Shown: positions 31,353 through 39,962 of the stretch, in pieces
Position numbering within the stretch: the stretch's first letter is position 1
How the letters are laid out: every line of letters starts with the position of its first letter
Source: JALUZX01 sp964561605
Lineage (GTDB): Bacteria > Planctomycetota > UBA1135 > JALUZX01
NCBI GenBank assembly: GCA_964561605.1
Contig: CAZLQD010000051.1
Coordinates: 62,001 to 126,000, forward strand
Length of the DNA: 64,000 nt
Reading direction: 5' to 3'
Made by a program: the position numbers and the translations under genes
Notes under the pieces: generated by a model
Told to the model about the DNA's origin: nothing
Seen by the model: only the letters and a program-made list of their open reading frames with translations
Databases searched by the model: none

Positions 31353-32552
31353 TCATTTCCCCTGGTAGGCCTTCCACTTGGCTTCCAGCTCGGGATCCTT
31401 GACGGTCTCGAGGAGATAGTCGCAGAAGGCCCGGCCCGTGGCTCCGTTGTCCCGGCCCGTGATGACCAGCTTCTTTTCGAAACGGGTGCAGACGTCCAGG
31501 CCCATCTGGAGTTTTTCGGCCTTTTCGGTGAAACCGATGTGTTCGAGCATCATCACCGAGGCCCGGATGAGGCTGGAAGGATCGGCGTACTGGCCCCGGC
31601 CCTCCTTGATCATCCTGGGCGCGGAGCCGTGGATGGCCTCGAACATGGCGTAGCGCTTGCCGATGTTGGCGCTTCCCGCCGTGCCCACGCCGCCCTGGAG
31701 CTGGGCCGCCTCGTCGGTGATGATGTCGCCGTAGAGGTTGGGAAGGGCGATGACCCGGAACTGGGTGCGCCGTGCGGGATCCACCAGCTTGGCCGTCATG
31801 ATGTCGATGTACCAGCCTTCCCAGCGGATGTCGGGGTAGTCCTTGGCCACCTGCTCGGCCACCTCCAGGAAGAGGCCGTCGGTGGTCTTCACCACGTTGG
31901 CCTTGGTCACGATGGTGACGTAGTCGATGCCCTTCTTCTTGGCGTATTCGAAGGCGAGCCGGATGATGCGCTCCGCGCCGGGCCGGGTGATGACCTTGAA
32001 GTCGAAGGCCAGGTCCTCCGTGGGCATGATGCCCCGGCTGCCGAGCATATAGGCTCCTTCGGTGTTCTCACGGAAGAAGGTCCAGTCGATGCCCTCCTCG
32101 GGGATGGTCACGGGCCGGACGTTGGCGAAGAGGTCCAGTTCGCGGCGCATGGCCACGTTGGCGCTCTCGATGTTGGGCCAGGGGCCGCCCTTCTCGGGCG
32201 TGGTGGTGGGGGCCTTGAGGATCACGTGGCAGGCCTTGAGTTCCTCCAGGACGTCGTCGGGGATGGCCTTTCCCACCTTGGCCCGGTTCTCGATGGTCAG
32301 GCCCTCGATGGGCTTGAATGTGATCTTCCCCTTCTCCACCTCCTCGGCCAGGAGGTATTCCAGGACGCGCTGGGTCTCCTGGGAGATGATGGGGCCGATC
32401 CCGTCGCCCCAGCAGACGCCCACTTTGATGGGCTGGAGCTTGGTGTAGTCGATCCAGTCTTCGGCCTGTTTCAGGCGCTCCACTCTCTCCATCTGTTCCC
32501 TGACGATCTGGGCGAAATGCTGGGCTGCTTTGTCCAGGATCTCCTGGCTCAT
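31353..32552 (-). CDS. icd: Isocitrate dehydrogenase (isocitrate/isopropylmalate dehydrogenase family)
   Basis: The protein has 399 residues. Substrate contacts follow the isocitrate pattern: PNIESANVAMRRELDLFANV keeps the Ser and Arg cluster, with FFRENTEGAY and TKANVVKTTDGLF (catalytic Lys) following. PNLYGDIITDEAAQLQGGVG carries the metal-binding Asp residues, and FEAIHGSAPRM is the cofactor loop. It would convert isocitrate to 2-oxoglutarate in the TCA cycle. An N-terminal helical extension of about 35 residues (MSQEILDKAAQHFAQIV) precedes the core. The coenzyme cannot be fixed by eye. The ATG at 32552 has AGGAGGAAAG upstream, and an upstream start at 32645 is not needed. Confidence 0.88.
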   Translation of the reverse strand: MSQEILDKAAQHFAQIVREQMERVERLKQAEDWIDYTKLQPIKVGVCWGDGIGPIISQETQRVLEYLLAEEVEKGKITFKPIEGLTIENRAKVGKAIPDDVLEELKACHVILKAPTTTPEKGGPWPNIESANVAMRRELDLFANVRPVTIPEEGIDWTFFRENTEGAYMLGSRGIMPTEDLAFDFKVITRPGAERIIRLAFEYAKKKGIDYVTIVTKANVVKTTDGLFLEVAEQVAKDYPDIRWEGWYIDIMTAKLVDPARRTQFRVIALPNLYGDIITDEAAQLQGGVGTAGSANIGKRYAMFEAIHGSAPRMIKEGRGQYADPSSLIRASVMMLEHIGFTEKAEKLQMGLDVCTRFEKKLVITGRDNGATGRAFCDYLLETVKDPELEAKWKAYQGK

Positions 32553-32601
32553 GGTTCTTTCCTCCTGCATGGAAACGACGAGTCGGCTTTGTGGGAGGCG
32601 G

Positions 32602-32630
32602 ATTGTAACACCCCCCCCTGGGAAAGGCAC
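32602..32630 (-). promoter_or_regulatory. Likely promoter of icd
   Basis: Read on the minus strand, TACAAT (32607 down to 32602) is a near-consensus -10 element. A weak -35 (GTGCCT, 32630-32625) stands 17 bp upstream. The expected leader is about 43 nt and contains the strong ribosome site of icd. Confidence 0.45.
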
Positions 32631-32675
32631 TGCAGGGGCCGGCAAGACCCCACCTGAAAGACACCGACCTTTCTA

Positions 32676-35282
32676 ATGAAGGGAAGAGGAGGGTGTTTCC
32701 TCCTCTCGGAGTTGGCACAGCCCCGGGAGGCGGGCATCCTAGGCTCCGTGGCGGACACCTTGGAACAAGTTGGCCCATCCGGGGGGGGGCGGCCCGGGGG
32801 ATTCCCGGACCGGGCCGCACCGTTTCTCCTGGTCTTGCTGGTCCTTCTTCTGGCCTGGCCCGCCCTGGCGCCGGACCGGACCTGGTATTCCGCCGACGGA
32901 GCCCTGGCCTTCCAGCCCTGGAAGGGGGCCCTCCATCCCAGGGGCCGCCACCCCAGGAACCCCGACGTGGGCGACCAGGACTTCCTCTACTACCCTTTCC
33001 TCCGCTTCATGGCCCGGGAGTGGGCGGAGAGGGGGAAGCTCCCTCTCTGGAATCCCCATCTCTACGGGGGGGTCCCCCTGGCGGGGAACGCCCAGTTCCC
33101 GCTTCTCTATCCTGTGCACGGCCTCCTCTGGCTCTCCCAGGCCGGAAAGTCCCGTTTCGACCCGGCCGCCTTCGACCGGGCCTTCACCTGGCACGCCCTG
33201 GTGCGCCTCCTCATGGCCGTCCTGGGAGGATGGTTCTGGGCGAGGCGCCTCTGGGGGGGCGGGCCGGGGGCCTGGGCGGCGGCAACGGTCCTCGGGCTCG
33301 GGGGCTACATGGTGCTCTGGCTCCAGTTTACGCCGGCCCAGGTTTTCTGCTTCCTCCCTCCGGCCCTCTTCTTCCTGGAGGGTTTCCTCTCCCGCCGGAA
33401 GGGCCTGGACCTGCTCCTCTTCGGGCTCTGTTTCGCCGCCTCCAACCTGGGGGGCTACCCCCAGACCTCCTTCTTCCTCGGCGGTTTTCTCTGGGTCTAT
33501 GTCTTCCTCCGGGCCGGTTGGAACCCCAAGGTCCTCCTGCCCTTCGGCCTGGCCTTCCTGGCCGGGTGTCTCCTGGCCCTGCCCTCCTGGCTTCCCTTTC
33601 TCGAATACCTGGGCCACTCGGAGATCCGGGTCCTCAGGGCGGCCGAGAAGATCTGGCCCGGGGGAATTCCGAAGTGGGAGGTCCTGGCGGCGGGGGCGGC
33701 GGGGCTCCTCCTGCTCCTGGCGGCGGCCCGGACGGGGAGGGCGGGAACCCGCAAGGGCCTTGCCTGGGGGGTGTTCCTGGCCCTCCTGGGGCTCCTTCTC
33801 CTGGACGACCACCGCCTGGGCGGGGACGGCCAGCTCTTCCACCTCTTCTTTCCCGGCGCCTGGGGAAGGCCCGAGGCCGGCACCTGGCGGGGACCGGTCA
33901 TGCCCAATTTCGTGGAGGTGAACTGCGACTACCTGGGAGCGGCCCCGCTCTTCCTCTTCCTGCTCTTCCCCTTCCTCCCGGGAAGGAAGGGAAGACTCCC
34001 GGCGGGCCTCTTCCTCCTGGGAGTCTTCTCCTGGCTCTACGGCGCCCAGGTTCCGCTCTTGAATCAGGTCGGACGAAAACTCCTCTTCCTGGCGCAGGCG
34101 TCCCGGGCGGGGGTCCTCTTCCCCCTTGCCGCCGGCGGGCTTTCGGCCTGGGTCCTGGGGCGGCTGGTGGGGATGGGCCGGGAGGAGCGAAGGAAGCTCC
34201 TCTTTCCCCTGGGCCTCCTGGCCCTTGCCGCCCTGGCGGGTTACGGGGCGTGGGCCGGGGGGCTCTGGAGTCCCGGCCGCCCCCGTCCCCACCTTACGGT
34301 TCGGGACGGCCTTTTCTTCGCCTCTTCCCTGGCGGGCCTGGCCTGGCTCCTCTCGGCCCGCCGGACCCCCGTTCCCTCCCTCCTCCTGGCGGGCCTGCTC
34401 GCCCTGGATCTCCTCTCTTTCGGCCGGGGGTTCAACCCGGCCACGCCCCTGGAGGAGATCTATCCCGAGACCCCTTCCATCGCCTGGCTCGAGAGGGCGG
34501 GGGAGAGGGCGGAGAAGGAAGGGCGGCCCTTCCGCGTCATGGGGGACGGGATGACCTTTCGTCCGGATACTCCATGCGTATACGGACTGTCCGACGCCAG
34601 GGGCCACGACTGCTTCGACCCCAGCCGGTACGTCCTCCTCCTCTACGGCCTCCTGAAGGACCCGGCCACGCTCCCCCAGGAGGTGGGATGCAGGACCATG
34701 CGGGTGGACCGGAGGGCCTTCGATCTCCTGGGGGTCCGCTACGTGGTCACGGCCCGTTCCTGGAAGGCCCCTCCCGGGTGGAAGGAGGTCTACCGCGGCC
34801 CGGGAGCGGGGATCTACGAAAACCTGGACGCCCTTCCCCGGGCCTACCTGGCGAAGGACCAGGTCTGGATCCACAGGCGGCCCGTACCCTTCTTCGATCC
34901 CAGGATCGATCCCAAGGAGACGGTCTTCTTCGAGGATGCCTCCTTGAAACTCTCCGGCAAAGCCTTCCAAAAAGGCGAGGCCCGGATCGTGGAAGACTCC
35001 CCCGACCGGGTCCGGATCCGGACCCAGGCCGACGGCTGGGCCTGGCTCGTCCTCCTGGACAACTACTACCCGGGTTGGGAGGCCCTCCTGGACGGGAAGG
35101 AGCCCCTGACGATCCACAGGGCCTACGGCACCTTCCGGGCCGTGGCCGTGCCCCCGGGGCGCCACCGGGTCACCTTCACCTACCGCCCCCGCCCCTGGAG
35201 ATCGGGCCTCCTGGGGGCTTTCGCCGGCCTGGTCCTCCTCTTCGCCTCGGCCTGGCTCTCCTCCCGCCGCGAAGCCCCGTAG
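32676..35282 (+). CDS. YfhO-like polytopic membrane protein
   Basis: This protein of up to 868 residues has about 12 membrane helices in the first two-thirds and a soluble C-terminal part. The YfhO pattern is recognisable: an N-terminal helix, then DQDFLYYPFLRFMAREWAER, LPLWNPHLYGGVPLAGNAQF and GFNPATPLEEIYPETP. The end has DNYYPGWEALLDGKE, VAVPPGRHRVTFTYRPRPW and a last helix. Proteins of this type are GT-C-like and implicated in decorating cell-wall polymers or lipids. The first ATG lacks a clear ribosome site; GTG at 32748 is an alternative that removes 24 residues with no conserved content. It is divergent from icd. The 282 bp after the stop hold no gene I can support. Confidence 0.8.
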   Translation: MKGRGGCFLLSELAQPREAGILGSVADTLEQVGPSGGGRPGGFPDRAAPFLLVLLVLLLAWPALAPDRTWYSADGALAFQPWKGALHPRGRHPRNPDVGDQDFLYYPFLRFMAREWAERGKLPLWNPHLYGGVPLAGNAQFPLLYPVHGLLWLSQAGKSRFDPAAFDRAFTWHALVRLLMAVLGGWFWARRLWGGGPGAWAAATVLGLGGYMVLWLQFTPAQVFCFLPPALFFLEGFLSRRKGLDLLLFGLCFAASNLGGYPQTSFFLGGFLWVYVFLRAGWNPKVLLPFGLAFLAGCLLALPSWLPFLEYLGHSEIRVLRAAEKIWPGGIPKWEVLAAGAAGLLLLLAAARTGRAGTRKGLAWGVFLALLGLLLLDDHRLGGDGQLFHLFFPGAWGRPEAGTWRGPVMPNFVEVNCDYLGAAPLFLFLLFPFLPGRKGRLPAGLFLLGVFSWLYGAQVPLLNQVGRKLLFLAQASRAGVLFPLAAGGLSAWVLGRLVGMGREERRKLLFPLGLLALAALAGYGAWAGGLWSPGRPRPHLTVRDGLFFASSLAGLAWLLSARRTPVPSLLLAGLLALDLLSFGRGFNPATPLEEIYPETPSIAWLERAGERAEKEGRPFRVMGDGMTFRPDTPCVYGLSDARGHDCFDPSRYVLLLYGLLKDPATLPQEVGCRTMRVDRRAFDLLGVRYVVTARSWKAPPGWKEVYRGPGAGIYENLDALPRAYLAKDQVWIHRRPVPFFDPRIDPKETVFFEDASLKLSGKAFQKGEARIVEDSPDRVRIRTQADGWAWLVLLDNYYPGWEALLDGKEPLTIHRAYGTFRAVAVPPGRHRVTFTYRPRPWRSGLLGAFAGLVLLFASAWLSSRREAP

Positions 35283-35564
35283 AAGCCCCTCCGAACCCGG
35301 GTCTTTCCGGGGGCGGGCCGACCGGGCAGGGGGGGCGTTCCGAGTCCTTCCCGAAAGCTGCCCATAGAGCTGGGCCGGGTTCCGAACGGTGGCGAAGGGG
35401 TCTATCCTGTTTTGCGGTATCAACCCCTATTCGAGGAGTGGGCATCTCGTCCGACCCGTATTCCCGCCTGGGAGGGGGCTTGTTTTCTCGGATGCCCCTT
35501 GGGGGAACCAGCTTCACCGAAGGGAGGGCTCCGATGGGCAGGGAACAGGCGAGGGGGGGCATTC

Positions 35565-37886
35565 TCAACGGCCGGGTGCTTCCTCGGCCCGGGGAAGGAG
35601 GGGGGCCCATTTTCCGTTCTTGCGCAAAAGGGGGACCCAGGGCCGAAGATCCTGGAGGTCGGAGGGGGCGAGGGGTTCGCCGGGGCGGGGGAGGGTGCGG
35701 GCCAGGGCGGCGGCTTCCCCGGGTTTCTTCTCGAGGAGGGCGATGATGGCCTTCAAGAGGACCGGTCCGGGATCGTTCTGGTCGGACCGGGCGGCGTAGA
35801 GGCGGGTATGGAGGGCGGCCAGTCGTAGATCCCCGTTCTTCAGGGCCTCGACGGCCCAGATCCGGTGGGCCCGGCCCTGGCAGTAGTCGGCCCTGGTGTG
35901 GAAACCGAGTTTCCGCCAGCGTTTTGCCAGGGAGCGCCAGTATTCGGCCCGGCCGGGGTGGTCCTCCAGCCAGGCCTGGAGGAAGAGGCAGGACATCTCC
36001 TCCCTGCCCTCCTTCTCCAGGGCCTTCGATCTCTCCAGGAGGGCCTTGGGATATTTCCGGGCCACCTTTTTCCACGCCTCCAGGGCCCCCGGGACGTCCC
36101 CCAGGGCTTCGGCGACCCTTCCCGAGAGGGCCAGGGTGGAGGGATTCTCCGGGTCGAGAGCCAGGGCCCTTTCCAGGTCCTTCTTTGCGGCGAGGAGGAT
36201 CCCGGCCGCTTTTTTGGGCCTGGTCTCGACCATCGCCCTGGCCGTGTCGAAGAGGAGTTCCGCCCGGGAGCGGAGGTTCAAGACGTCGTAGGGCCTTGCA
36301 CGAAGGGCCTTTCTCAGGAGGAGGGGGAGGCGGGCCTTTTCCGCGGGTGTTCCCCTCTCGAGAAGGTCCCTAGCCAGGATCTGGAGGGCCAGGGGCGACT
36401 CCGGGTCGGCCTCCAGGGCGGCTTCGGTATCGGAGAGGAAGTCCTTCCGGTCTTTCTCTCCCAGGGCCTTGGCCAGCAGGCAATGGGCCCGGAAGGCCTC
36501 CAGGCTCCGCCAGGCCGGGTAGAGGAGGAGGAGGAAGGGAAGGATCGCGGCGACGGCGGGAAGGGGGCCTCTCCGCGGCGGATCCTCCGGAGGCGGGGAG
36601 GCCCAGAGAAGACCCAGGGCCGTAAATGCTGCCGCCGCGGCGGGCGCGTTGTAGAGGGGGGACCGGAAGAGACCGTTCACGAGGAAGGCCAGGCACGTTC
36701 CCAGGAGTCCCGCTGCAAGGGGGTCCTTCCCCGCCTTCCTGCGTCCCGCGGCGATTCCTCCAAGGAGCAGGACGAGGTAACCCGCAAGGCCCAGGGCCCC
36801 CGTTTCAGCGAAGACCTGGAGAGGGTCGGAGTGGGCCCGGTTCACCCGGGTCTCGAAGGCGTGGTCCATGCTGGAGACCCGGATCTCCCGGGGATCCCGC
36901 CAGGCCGGAAACTCTCTCTCGAAGGACCCCGCCCCCCAGCCCGTGAGCGGCCGGGCCAGGGCCATGCGGGCCGTGGATTTCCAGAGGAGGAGACGGACTT
37001 TCCAAGTGGAAGGGACCCGGGGGGAGGACCGTTCCGCGCCTTTTCGGGCCGGCCGGGCGGCCCGTGAAGGGGGGCCCTGTTCCCGGAGCCCCCCTTTCCC
37101 CGTGGGGCGGGGAGAGGCGAGGAGGCCGCCGACCCAGGCCAGGCAGGCCCCGAGAAAGAGCAGGGCCGCCCTCCGGCGGAATCGCCCTCCCCCGTGGGAC
37201 CAGGGAAGGAGGATGGCACCTCCCAGGCCTGCCGCCAGGGCGGGGACCCCCGCCCTGGTCCGGGTGATTCCCGCGTAGAGAAGGAGAAGGAAGAGGGAGA
37301 CCCCGGCGACCCGGCGGAGAGACCTGCCCGCTCCCGGGAGGAGGACCAGCCCTGCCAGCCCCGGGGCCAGGACCACGCAGACTTCGGATGCGGCATTCCG
37401 GTTTCCTAGGAAGGATCCCGGTTCCCAGGGTACGGCCACACCCAGGGGATCCCAGCCCGCCGCCTGGAGGATCCCGGCCAGGGCGGCGGCGGCCCCGGCC
37501 AGGGCCCAGGAGAGGAGGATCCAGGGGGCGTGACGCCCCGGGTCCAGGGCCGAGGAGGCCAGGAGGAGGAAGAAGAGGGCCATGAGCCAGGCGGTGCCCA
37601 GGATCTTCTCCCCCAGGGGGCCGGGGCCCAGGAAGGAGAGGAGGATGCCCGCCGTCCAGAGGCCCAGTCCCGTCCAGGCTCCGGCCTGGGGGAGGCGGGC
37701 CTTTCCCTTCACGACGGCCAGGGCCCAGAGGAGGGCGGGGAGAGGCGCCGAGGCCCCCAGGAGGGCCAGCCTGGCGTCTTCGTAATAGGGCCAGCGGGGA
37801 AAGGTGACCAGGAGAAGGATGGGCAGGAGAAGGACCGGGGGGAGAACGGCAGGTAGAAAGGGCCTTTCCCCGCCCGCCTCGTTCAT
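35565..37886 (-). CDS. O-antigen ligase-like (Wzy_C) membrane protein with TPR tail
   Basis: The protein has 773 residues. About 11 helices cover residues 10-480, and the Wzy_C/WaaL region is at ITRTRAGVPALAAG, ARPLTGWGAGSFEREFP and the outside loop RAHSDPLQVFAETGALGLAG. The rest is helical TPR (for example ERALALDPENPSTLALSGRV, ALEAWKKVARKYPKALLE). It would join or polymerise O-antigen-like chains at the periplasmic face, with the TPR possibly binding partners. An unrelated housekeeping gene (ftsY) lies directly upstream: the ftsY stop and this ATG share one base (TAATG), so it is translated from the ribH-nusB-ftsY transcript. Confidence 0.83.
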   Translation of the reverse strand: MNEAGGERPFLPAVLPPVLLLPILLLVTFPRWPYYEDARLALLGASAPLPALLWALAVVKGKARLPQAGAWTGLGLWTAGILLSFLGPGPLGEKILGTAWLMALFFLLLASSALDPGRHAPWILLSWALAGAAAALAGILQAAGWDPLGVAVPWEPGSFLGNRNAASEVCVVLAPGLAGLVLLPGAGRSLRRVAGVSLFLLLLYAGITRTRAGVPALAAGLGGAILLPWSHGGGRFRRRAALLFLGACLAWVGGLLASPRPTGKGGLREQGPPSRAARPARKGAERSSPRVPSTWKVRLLLWKSTARMALARPLTGWGAGSFEREFPAWRDPREIRVSSMDHAFETRVNRAHSDPLQVFAETGALGLAGYLVLLLGGIAAGRRKAGKDPLAAGLLGTCLAFLVNGLFRSPLYNAPAAAAAFTALGLLWASPPPEDPPRRGPLPAVAAILPFLLLLYPAWRSLEAFRAHCLLAKALGEKDRKDFLSDTEAALEADPESPLALQILARDLLERGTPAEKARLPLLLRKALRARPYDVLNLRSRAELLFDTARAMVETRPKKAAGILLAAKKDLERALALDPENPSTLALSGRVAEALGDVPGALEAWKKVARKYPKALLERSKALEKEGREEMSCLFLQAWLEDHPGRAEYWRSLAKRWRKLGFHTRADYCQGRAHRIWAVEALKNGDLRLAALHTRLYAARSDQNDPGPVLLKAIIALLEKKPGEAAALARTLPRPGEPLAPSDLQDLRPWVPLLRKNGKWAPLLPRAEEAPGR

Positions 37887-38818
37887 TACGCTTCCTCCGG
37901 TACCTTGCCCTCCGTCCCCAGGACGGCCTTCACGAATTCGGCCGGATGGAAATCCTCCAGGTCGTCCAGGCCCTCTCCCACGCCGATGAACTTGACGGGG
38001 ATCGACATGTGGCGGCGGATCCCGAAGACGGCGCCGCCCTTGGCGGTTCCGTCCATCTTGGCCAGGATCAGCCCCGTCACGGGGGTCCGGGCGCTGAACT
38101 CCTCGGCCTGGCGGATGGCGTTCTGGCCCGTAGTGGCGTCCAGGACGAGGAGGGTCTCGTGGGGGGCCTCGGGGATCTTCTTCTGGATCACCCGCTTGAT
38201 CTTCTCCAGCTCGGCCATCAGGTTCTTCTGGGTGTGGAGGCGCCCCGCCGTGTCGATGACGAGGAAGTCCACGCCTTTCGCCAGGGCGGAATCCACGGCG
38301 TCGAAGACCACGGCTCCCGGGTCGGCGCCGGTCTTCTGCTTGACCAGGGGCACGCCGATCCGCTCGGCCCATATGGTGAGCTGTTCCACCGCGGCGGCCC
38401 GGAAGGTGTCCGCCGCGGCGAGCATCACCTCGTTCCCCTGGTCCTTGAGGCGCTTGGCCAGCTTGGCGATGGAGGTGGTCTTGCCCGATCCGTTCACCCC
38501 GGTGACGAGGATCACCGTGGGTCCCTGGGGCGCCCGGGCCAGGGTGGCCTCGCACCCCTCCAGGCGGTCCAGGAGGAGCTTCTCCAGGTAGGGCAGGACC
38601 TCCTGGGTCTCGGTGATCTCCTTCTCCTTCCAGGCCCGGGTGATCTCTTCGACGATCTCCGTGCCCGTCGGCCCCAGGTCGGCCTCGTAGAGGAGTTCCT
38701 CCAGCTCCTCCAGGGTCTCCTCGTCCAGCTTGCGCCCGAAAGGAAAGAGTTTCGCCAGTCCCCGGCCGAGCTTCTTCCTGGTGCGGGCCAGGCCCTTGAG
38801 TATCCTGCCGAACACCAC
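37886..38818 (-). CDS. ftsY: Signal recognition particle receptor FtsY
   Basis: The 310-residue GTPase delivers ribosome-SRP complexes to the membrane. The NG domain is complete: G1 TGVNGSGKTTSIAKLA, AADTFRAAAVEQL, DTAGRLHTQKNLM, ILAKMDGTAKGG and GVGEGLDDLEDFHPAEFV at the end. The acidic A domain of E. coli FtsY is absent; the N terminus is a short basic helix, as in many bacteria. The GTG start at 38818 has GAGGAGGAG upstream and lies 13 bp after nusB. Confidence 0.97.
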   Translation of the reverse strand: MVFGRILKGLARTRKKLGRGLAKLFPFGRKLDEETLEELEELLYEADLGPTGTEIVEEITRAWKEKEITETQEVLPYLEKLLLDRLEGCEATLARAPQGPTVILVTGVNGSGKTTSIAKLAKRLKDQGNEVMLAAADTFRAAAVEQLTIWAERIGVPLVKQKTGADPGAVVFDAVDSALAKGVDFLVIDTAGRLHTQKNLMAELEKIKRVIQKKIPEAPHETLLVLDATTGQNAIRQAEEFSARTPVTGLILAKMDGTAKGGAVFGIRRHMSIPVKFIGVGEGLDDLEDFHPAEFVKAVLGTEGKVPEEA

Positions 38819-38831
38819 GCTCTCCTCCTCG

Positions 38832-39299
38832 TCAGTTCCGCCCGCCCGGCGGCTCCGGTCTCTCCGTCCCCTCCTTCCCGGAGCCCTCCTTCCCGGCCAG
38901 GGCCTGGTTCTTCACCCGGTCCAGGATCCCGTTGATGAAGGACCCCGAGTTGGCCGTGGAGAAGCGCTTTCCCAGCTCGATGGCCTCGTTGATGGTCACC
39001 TTGGGGGGGATGTCGTCGCAGTAGAGGAGTTCGAAGATGGCCATGCGCAGGATGTTCCTGTCCACCACGGCCATGCGGGAGATCTCCCAATTGCGGGCCA
39101 CCGAGGCGAGTTTCTTGTCCACTACGTCCAGGGTGTCCCTGGTGCCCGTGATCAGGCGTAGGGCGAACTCCTGGACCTCCCGGTCCTTGCTTCCCTCCTG
39201 CAAGAAGTCGGCGAGCTGGTCCATCACCTCCGGTCCCCTGAGGTCGAGGATGTAGAGGAACTGGACGGCCAGCTCTCTTGCCCTGGTTCGGCGACGCAT
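38832..39299 (-). CDS. nusB: Transcription antitermination factor NusB
   Basis: The 155 residues are all helical, with the family opening RRRTRARELAVQFLYILDL and the C-terminal NINEAIELAK-like block VTINEAIELGKRFS followed by FINGILDRV. NusB binds boxA RNA with NusE for rRNA antitermination. A Gly/Glu/Pro-rich tail of about 20 residues extends beyond the usual length. It is downstream of ribH, a common bacterial pairing, with 82 bp between them that contain a strong hairpin. Confidence 0.96.
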   Translation of the reverse strand: MRRRTRARELAVQFLYILDLRGPEVMDQLADFLQEGSKDREVQEFALRLITGTRDTLDVVDKKLASVARNWEISRMAVVDRNILRMAIFELLYCDDIPPKVTINEAIELGKRFSTANSGSFINGILDRVKNQALAGKEGSGKEGTERPEPPGGRN

Positions 39300-39326
39300 C
39301 GTTCCTGGTTCGACTCCTCCCTTTGC

Positions 39327-39356
39327 GGGCGCCGGACCGGCTGGTCCGGGGCGCCC
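39327..39356 (-). other. Strong hairpin between ribH and nusB
   Basis: GGGCGCCGGACC (39327-39338) pairs with GGTCC-GG-CGCCC (39343-39356), a 12-bp stem with a 2-nt bulge and a GGCT loop. No T tract follows on the minus strand, so it does not look like a simple terminator. It could stabilise the nusB-ftsY part of the message or limit read-through. Confidence 0.45.
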
Positions 39357-39381
39357 GATTCGGCCCGCCCGAGGCCCGGTT

Positions 39382-39846
39382 TCAGATCTTGCCCATCAGG
39401 TCCGCCATCTCCAGGGCGTCCGTGGCTGCCTGGGCGCCCTTGTTGCCCGCCTTGGTGCCGGCCCTCTCCAGGGCCTGCTCGATGGTGTCGCAGGTCAGGA
39501 CGCCGAAGATACAGGGCACGCCCGTATCCAGGGAGACCTGGGCCACTCCGCGGGAGACCTGGGCGGCGATGTAGTCGAAATGGGGGGTGGCCCCCCGGAT
39601 GACCGCTCCCAGGCAGATTACGGCCTGGTATTTCCCCGTGGCGGCGAGTCTCTTGGCGGCCAGGGGAATCTCGAAGGCCCCGGGGACCCAGACCTGGGTG
39701 ATCTTCCCGGGATCGGTGCCATGGCGTTCCAGGATGTCCAGGGCTCCGGCCAGGAGCTTGCCCGTGATGGCCTCGTTGAACCGGGCCACCACGACGGCGA
39801 AGGACCGGCCCTTTCCGTCCAGCTTGCCTTGAATGGGTTTCACCAT
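39382..39846 (-). CDS. ribH: 6,7-dimethyl-8-ribityllumazine synthase
   Basis: The 154-residue enzyme is the penultimate enzyme of riboflavin synthesis. FAVVVARFNEAITGKLLAGA, the substrate loop VPGAFEIPLAAKRLA, CLGAVIRGATPHFDYIAAQ (catalytic His of the TPHFD block) and VPCIFGVLTCDTIEQALERAG are all present at normal spacing. It likely forms the usual icosahedral or pentameric assembly. It is the first gene of the ribH-nusB-ftsY-ligase series on the minus strand. No FMN riboswitch was seen in the 116 bp upstream. Confidence 0.97.
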   Translation of the reverse strand: MVKPIQGKLDGKGRSFAVVVARFNEAITGKLLAGALDILERHGTDPGKITQVWVPGAFEIPLAAKRLAATGKYQAVICLGAVIRGATPHFDYIAAQVSRGVAQVSLDTGVPCIFGVLTCDTIEQALERAGTKAGNKGAQAATDALEMADLMGKI

Positions 39847-39962
39847 GGCGAGGAACCTCCCTGGGTCAGGCTACGTTCGGGCTCCCAGGTTAGCAGGGAC
39901 CCTCCCCCCGGGCCAGGGAAGGAGGGCCGAAGAGGGCGAGAATTCTCGAAGCCCTTTCCGCC

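Noticed and set aside
32693..35746. Long open frames on both strands over the YfhO-like gene
   Set aside because: They are Pro/Gly/Arg-rich shadows. Only the frame 32676-35282 has membrane helices and YfhO motifs.
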